Shown here: in pieces, positions 6,701-9,297 of the stretch
Numbering within the stretch: position 1 is the first letter of the stretch
Layout of the letters: every line of letters begins with the position of its first letter
Position numbers and translations under genes: made by a program
The notes under the pieces: generated by a model
Told to the model about the DNA's origin: nothing
Databases searched by the model: none
The model's input: only the letters and a program-made list of their open reading frames with translations
NCBI GenBank assembly: GCA_902783095.1
Contig: CACZPX010000094.1
Span: 1-9,297, forward strand
DNA from: an uncultured Lachnospiraceae bacterium
Lineage (GTDB): Bacteria; Bacillota; Clostridia; Lachnospirales; Lachnospiraceae
Direction: 5' to 3'
DNA: 9,297 bases

Positions 6701-8375
6701 GGGATACGTAGGATGCGCCGCTGCCGGTGGGGGCGGTCTTGAAGATCATCCAGTTGGCCTGCGCAAACACCGGATACAGCAGGACCTTCTGGCCCTTGGT
6801 CACGGTCAGTTCCGTGATGGGCTCGCGGTTGTCGTTTGCGTAGTACTTCTTGGCCGGTCTGGAGGTGCTCCAGCCCACGAACTGGTAACCGGTGGTCGCA
6901 GAGGTCACAGAAAGCTGCGTCACGTCCGGGATGGCGTACTGCGCGGACGTTTCGCCGGCCGGCATGCCCACGCGGGCGGTGTTGCAGACCACGCCTGCCT
7001 CGTTCACGTTCTGGCTCATGGTCTCGGTCATAAAGTAAACGGTCGCATAGTCGGCCGTATATCTGGCTTTCACGGTGATCTCCACGCGGTCCGTGCCTTC
7101 CTCGGCCACGACGCTGTTGCCGTACACGGCCCGCTCGCTGCCGGTCAGGATCTGGATGGGGCTGCCCGTCACGACCTGCTCGCCCCAGGTGTTGTTCTCA
7201 TAGAGGAACCAGCCCAGGAACACCTGATTGTCGGACCAGGTATAGGCTACGTCCTGCAGGCTCTCCTGATCCTTGAGGATCTGCACGCTCACCTCGGTAT
7301 TGCCGTCATAGAAGCGGTAGACGGCGCGGGGCGTCACCACGGTGCCGTCTTCGTCGGTGATGACGAATACGGAGAAGGAATCGGTCTTGAATTCCACGGT
7401 GCCGTCCGCTTTGACCTTGCTGTCCATCACCTCGGTCGTCTCGCCGAAGTGCACCACCTTGGCCTCTTCGGTGGTCTCTTCACGGTCGGTCAGCTTCACG
7501 GTGACCTTGATGCCGGTCTCGGGCTGATAGTGCTCGCCGGTGGAGGCGCTCACGATGGAGATGTCAAAGACGCGGGCGTAGCCCAGACGGTCCACGTTCA
7601 GGGCGTCCGCGGTGCGCGCCACGTAGTCTTCGTAATCGGCGTGGTCCTCGGCGATCTCCGTCACTTCCAGAACGGCGTCGGCGGGGATGGCAGTCTTTTT
7701 GGTGCAGGTCACGGTCACCTTGTAGGTCCGGCCGTCGGAGACGGTCAGCTTTTTCACCAGGATCGCCTGCTCCTGCGTGGGCTGCTCGGCGGTCTCGGTG
7801 GTCTCGGTGGTCTGTTCCGGGGTCTCGGCGGCCTGCGTGTTCTCGGTGCTCTCCACGGTCTCTTCCGCAGCCTTGGTCTCTTCGGTCTCAGCGCTCTCGG
7901 TGTTCTCTTCGGTCTCTTCCACGGACGCGGTGCTCTCCTGCGCCTCTGCCGTCTCTTCCGTATCGGAGGAGGTCTCCGTATTTTCGGTGCTCTCAACGGT
8001 CTCGGCGTTCTCGGAGCTCTCCACGGTCTCTTCCACAGACGCGGTGCTCTCCTGCACTTCTGCCGTCTCTTCCGTATCGGAGACAGTCTCCGTATTTTCG
8101 GTGCTCTCAACAGTCTCGGCGTTCTCGGAGCTCTCTACGGTCTCTTCCTCAGACGCAGTATCGTCGACGGGGGTCTTTTCCGCCCCGTCGTTCTCGGTAT
8201 TTTCCGTGCTCTCCGCGGTCTCCGCGGTCTTTTCGGCCGTCTCCTGCGGTTCGGAGACGCTCTCAGCCGCCCACGCGGTCTGCGCGGTCCCGGCAAACAG
8301 CGGAAGGATCATGGCCGCTGCCAGCAGCAGTGCGGTCATCTTTCTGGTGATCGTCATCGCTTTGCTCTTCTTCAT
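3747..8375 (-). CDS. Large sortase-anchored adhesin with InlB-type repeats and CnaB domain
   Basis: Probable pilus-tip or wall-linked adhesin, 1542 aa. In order: signal peptide ending near A36/A37; acidic, Glu/Thr/Ser-rich stalk (about 38-204) with a 38-residue tandem repeat; a beta-rich conserved-looking domain (about 205-340) I cannot name; InlB B-type (Listeria-Bacteroides) modules near 352-440, 445-538, 541-627, 1030-1160, 1165-1264 and 1277-1382, each with a GW-like strand (FLGWF, FVGWS, FAGWY, FVGWY, FLGWA) and a closing YAVW/YPVF-type strand; less regular modules near 632-1025; one CnaB/SpaA domain (1388-1501) with K1392, E1450 in LTETAAPAGY and N1499 in TVTN, the expected isopeptide triad; then IPAPTG (1502-1507), a hydrophobic segment and RRR tail. 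The start is supported by AGGAGGAG at 8381-8388, five bases upstream. No thioester signature was recognised, unlike streptococcal Cpa. The ligand is unknown. Its position matches the ancillary-pilin slot of FCT loci. Confidence 0.88.
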   Translation of the reverse strand: MKKSKAMTITRKMTALLLAAAMILPLFAGTAQTAWAAESVSEPQETAEKTAETAESTENTENDGAEKTPVDDTASEEETVESSENAETVESTENTETVSDTEETAEVQESTASVEETVESSENAETVESTENTETSSDTEETAEAQESTASVEETEENTESAETEETKAAEETVESTENTQAAETPEQTTETTETAEQPTQEQAILVKKLTVSDGRTYKVTVTCTKKTAIPADAVLEVTEIAEDHADYEDYVARTADALNVDRLGYARVFDISIVSASTGEHYQPETGIKVTVKLTDREETTEEAKVVHFGETTEVMDSKVKADGTVEFKTDSFSVFVITDEDGTVVTPRAVYRFYDGNTEVSVQILKDQESLQDVAYTWSDNQVFLGWFLYENNTWGEQVVTGSPIQILTGSERAVYGNSVVAEEGTDRVEITVKARYTADYATVYFMTETMSQNVNEAGVVCNTARVGMPAGETSAQYAIPDVTQLSVTSATTGYQFVGWSTSRPAKKYYANDNREPITELTVTKGQKVLLYPVFAQANWMIFKTAPTGSGASYVSPAYVRAGQTAASSFPQDPVWRGYKFRYWTLTPTFDENGVFAAFADDAQPEPFDFAQKLTENVTLYAVWESGYTTYTVITWTQKVTDGKDADPQARSYEFAHQELREAKVGETVELTAADLAQELTGFHHRTESCRDSAGVTAASGGASVLNVFYDRNLITMRFTDGRDNFVYTGLYGQSLESNGYTWPDGMWYYENDEGSTTGMSFLGAFVLPDGVADATGCEIVLNRNGSAATKILFYLQNADGSWPAQASDTGNGTGGKFMFSEKYDGYTVDSYRRYYMSGKTVRYVDNNWVAARNANGSFKSVETSSSGFFGKTYYTLEIRYARRTYDINFYDSMDGQPLTVKTVNRTAAQVIADVRYGAQTAGFYPAADFAPAAKQPGYTFNGRWFSDRAQTVQVFFEDLTDADEAKLWYYVDASGEKIYIDRTATAAEQAMTLDADGRAYGRDEYELLPSMPMRNLAVYAGFTHNWYWIKIDPNGGELNPGRPDGTDSTYFWLQYGGVIREYETTREYVRDDAGSYYYHYAEFNTQDPNGEQPSPRRAWYNTDPTGTDGLRYRKAAGPQEGYAFAGWYRENEDGSLTPYNFDADIVTGNTVLKAVWKQRGAFAVVYSTEKALDRNGNEIAGLTVTGSAPADTFRYAENASVVVASGAVAAEGRSFVGWYFNNEVLTAGDVFTANPLLAQKDPAAAEDDSAAYDTFVLYPVFAAENEGGTEEAVTCLILDANGGTVTEGYEFPAQAVTAADGAQVTLSWSGLAVNADVTLPGTQNGLNVFSRSNAEFLGWAFSRTAKTPVFTAGQTVGVDNLAGNGYNGSGTNVLYAVWRMTEVSVKIRKVDANTASQPLAGAVFTMEDGRVLTSGKDGYLADEAGNTVLHLAAPAVPGTAATYVLTETAAPAGYQQLNGTLVITVDYDGTVTFSQEDGEAQEAITANGSLIVTVTNRKIPAPTGMSFASTPWLWILAGGILLAGAALPACRRRGEEEED
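7920..8147 (-). repeat. 114-bp tandem repeat in the adhesin stalk
   Basis: Two adjacent in-frame copies of 114 bp (8034-8147 and 7920-8033) encode 38-residue Glu/Thr/Ser/Val units (residues 77-114 and 115-152). The units differ at two amino acids and, by my alignment, eight bases. Decayed pieces of the same theme (EETEENTESAETEET, EETVESTENTQA) follow to about residue 182. The high nucleotide identity indicates a fairly recent duplication, so copy number may vary between strains and change stalk length. Confidence 0.9.
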
Positions 8376-8445
8376 TTCGTCTCCTCCTCGCTCAGTGCTT
8401 TCTATGTTCCCGCGGCTTGCCGCACTTTTTTTTGTTTACGCTGTC

Positions 8446-8480
8446 ATTTTATAGGAAGATGCGTCATAGAAAGCGTCAAA
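8446..8480 (-). promoter_or_regulatory. Adhesin promoter with paired direct-repeat operator
   Basis: Minus-strand order: half-site TTTGACGC (8480-8473), spacer TTTC, half-site TATGACGC (8468-8461), 9 bases, then TAAAAT (8451-8446), within the run TATAAAAT. TTGACG looks like a perfect -35 but sits 22 bp from the -10, too far for ordinary sigma-70 recognition. This suggests activator dependence. The leader to the ATG is about 65 bases. The geometry is identical at the pilin and sipA promoters. Confidence 0.7.
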
Positions 8481-8486
8481 AGCAGC

Positions 8487-8522
8487 AAAAAAAACGGCCG
8501 GTCCCGCAGGTTCAGCCGTTTT
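8487..8522 (-). terminator. Intrinsic terminator after the BTAD regulator gene
   Basis: Perfect 8-bp stem on the minus strand (plus-strand arms 8515-8522 and 8491-8498, AAAACGGC/GCCGTTTT) with a 16-base loop. It is followed by a U-tract: plus-strand A8487-A8494, which partly overlaps the stem. It lies about 18 bases after the regulator stop codon and just upstream of the adhesin operator, so the regulator and adhesin are separate transcription units. Confidence 0.8.
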
Positions 8523-8540
8523 CTTTGACAGGTCTGTTCC

Positions 8541-9297
8541 TTATTTTCCAAAGAATTTCTTGGGGTTGAGGATCACACTCTTGACCTGGTATTCGATACC
8601 GGTCCGCTGCCTGCCGCTCTTGAAATTGACGTCGATACGCCGCTGCACCACGCTGCAGTTTTCCCGCGAGGTATTCACCAACAGCACCAGATACTGCCCC
8701 TTGCCGTAGCGGGTCACCGTGTCGGAGTGACGCACGGAACGAAGCACGGCGTCCATAAAACGCTCGGAGGTCTCGTCCAGCCGGGTGCCCTCCCGCATGG
8801 GGTTGCCCTTGCCGTCCACCAGCGTGCAGAGCATCAGAAACAGCCGGTCCTCCTGACGGTCCATGGTTCGCGACAGGATCCGGTAAACCTCCTGGAAGGC
8901 CGGATAGGAACAGTAAAAGCCGCCGGGCACGGCCGTCTCCGCCTCGATCAGTTTCTCCTGAATGTCGTCGATCGAATCATGCTGATGCATCAGCTGCGCG
9001 CTCATGCGCGCGGAGATGGCGCGTACGTAGGCCGCCGTGCGCTGTCCGTGTTCCCAGATGTAGCGGTCCACGGTCTCCTCACAGAAGGCCTCCGCCTCTT
9101 TATAGCGGCCCATCCCGGCCAGCGCCTCCACGATCAGGACTTCCCATTCTGCAAAGGGATCGGCCTTGGCCGCGCGTTCCCCCAGCTCCTTTAAGCCGCG
9201 GTAGTCGCGCCTGGCGCGCAGCAGTTCCGCCGCGCCGTTTACGCACTCCTGATAGATGCCGCGGAAGCGGTGCGCCTCCTGTATCACCCATACGGCG
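8541..9297 (-). CDS. SARP/BTAD-type transcriptional regulator, C-terminal part (start outside window)
   Basis: The reading frame stays open to the window edge, so the start lies outside; the GTG at 9285-9287 is not a convincing start. Residue numbers here count from that GTG. The first part (about 10-90) reads as the helical end of a bacterial transcriptional activator domain (BTAD), with LGERAAKADPFAEWEVLIVEALAGMGRYKEAEAFCEETV spanning about 35-73. The second part (about 124-240) resembles a GGDEF-fold domain, with the strand pair around VTRYGKGQYLVLLV (191-204). GGDEF is replaced by GKGQY, so diguanylate cyclase activity is not expected. Clostridial BTAD proteins often combine an N-terminal winged helix, BTAD and such a degenerate tail; the winged helix would lie outside this window. 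It is encoded directly upstream of the pilus genes, on the same strand, and is a plausible activator of their shared promoters. The BTAD call is fairly sure; the target assignment is inference. Confidence 0.75.
   Translation of the reverse strand, partial: AVWVIQEAHRFRGIYQECVNGAAELLRARRDYRGLKELGERAAKADPFAEWEVLIVEALAGMGRYKEAEAFCEETVDRYIWEHGQRTAAYVRAISARMSAQLMHQHDSIDDIQEKLIEAETAVPGGFYCSYPAFQEVYRILSRTMDRQEDRLFLMLCTLVDGKGNPMREGTRLDETSERFMDAVLRSVRHSDTVTRYGKGQYLVLLVNTSRENCSVVQRRIDVNFKSGRQRTGIEYQVKSVILNPKKFFGK

Noticed and set aside
7754..8220. CRISPR-like array suggested by repeated CTCT/GGTCTC words
   Set aside because: The repeats are contiguous and in frame, and encode a Glu/Thr/Ser stalk. There are no unique spacers of constant length.
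8446..8480. An ordinary sigma-70 promoter using TTGACG as the -35
   Set aside because: The distance to TAAAAT is 22 bp, and hexamers at a 17-bp spacing are poor. The same 22-bp spacing at all three promoters argues for an activator site instead.
6315..8528. A 737-codon open frame on the plus strand, antisense to the adhesin
   Set aside because: It runs through the adhesin coding sequence and both the repeat and promoter region, its composition is the Gly/Leu/Arg/His bias expected from an antisense frame of GC-rich repetitive DNA, and no family is recognisable. The minus-strand protein has clear domains.
8541..9297. Active diguanylate cyclase
   Set aside because: The GGDEF signature is GKGQY, which lacks the residues needed for GTP binding and metal coordination.

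Overview
The window looks like a complete locus for a sortase-assembled (covalent) pilus from a Gram-positive, GC-rich member of the Bacillota. It is most likely a gut Clostridia lineage such as Lachnospiraceae or Oscillospiraceae. That placement is an inference from protein style: surface proteins full of Listeria-Bacteroides (InlB B-type) repeats, an FctA-type pilin, [SA]PTG sorting motifs, and a BTAD regulator with a degenerate GGDEF-like tail. Every gene I accept lies on the minus strand, so the locus reads from right to left.

Layout in transcription order. (1) 9297-8541: the C-terminal part of a SARP/BTAD-type regulator, cut by the window edge and ended by an intrinsic terminator (8487-8522). 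(2) 8375-3747: a 1542-aa sortase-anchored adhesin. It has a signal peptide, an acidic E/T/S stalk with a 114-bp tandem repeat, many InlB-like modules, one CnaB/SpaA domain and a PAPTG sorting signal. (3) 3485-2343: a 380-aa FctA/Spy0128-like major pilin with two isopeptide-type domains and an SPTG sorting signal. (4) 2099-1506: a SipA-like signal peptidase homologue with both catalytic residues replaced. (5) 1453-59: a class B-type sortase, the probable pilin polymerase, with an unusual C-terminal membrane extension. A terminator at 1-32 closes the locus.

How it works together. The gene set matches the streptococcal FCT (T-antigen) pilus: ancillary adhesin, SipA, FctA and a class B-fold pilus sortase. 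The order differs, and no FctB-like basal pilin is visible. The pilin and adhesin would be secreted, held in the membrane by their C-terminal segments, cut at the PTG motif by the sortase and joined into a fibre, with the inactive SipA acting as an assembly factor.

Regulation. The most striking non-coding signal is one promoter architecture upstream of the adhesin, the pilin and sipA: two TTTGACGC-like half-sites 12 bp apart, then exactly 9 bp, then a TAAAAT/TAAGAT -10 box. The pilin promoter carries a second half-site pair 42 bp further upstream. The layout suggests one activator drives the whole locus. Direct repeats close to the -10 box are typical of SARP targets, so the adjacent BTAD protein is the obvious candidate, but this is unproven.

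Intergenic stretches are all shorter than 300 bases. 3486-3746 holds the pilin promoter and leader and no clear adhesin terminator. 2100-2342 holds two strong hairpins and the sipA promoter. 8376-8540 holds the regulator terminator and adhesin promoter. 1454-1505 holds only the sortase ribosome binding site.
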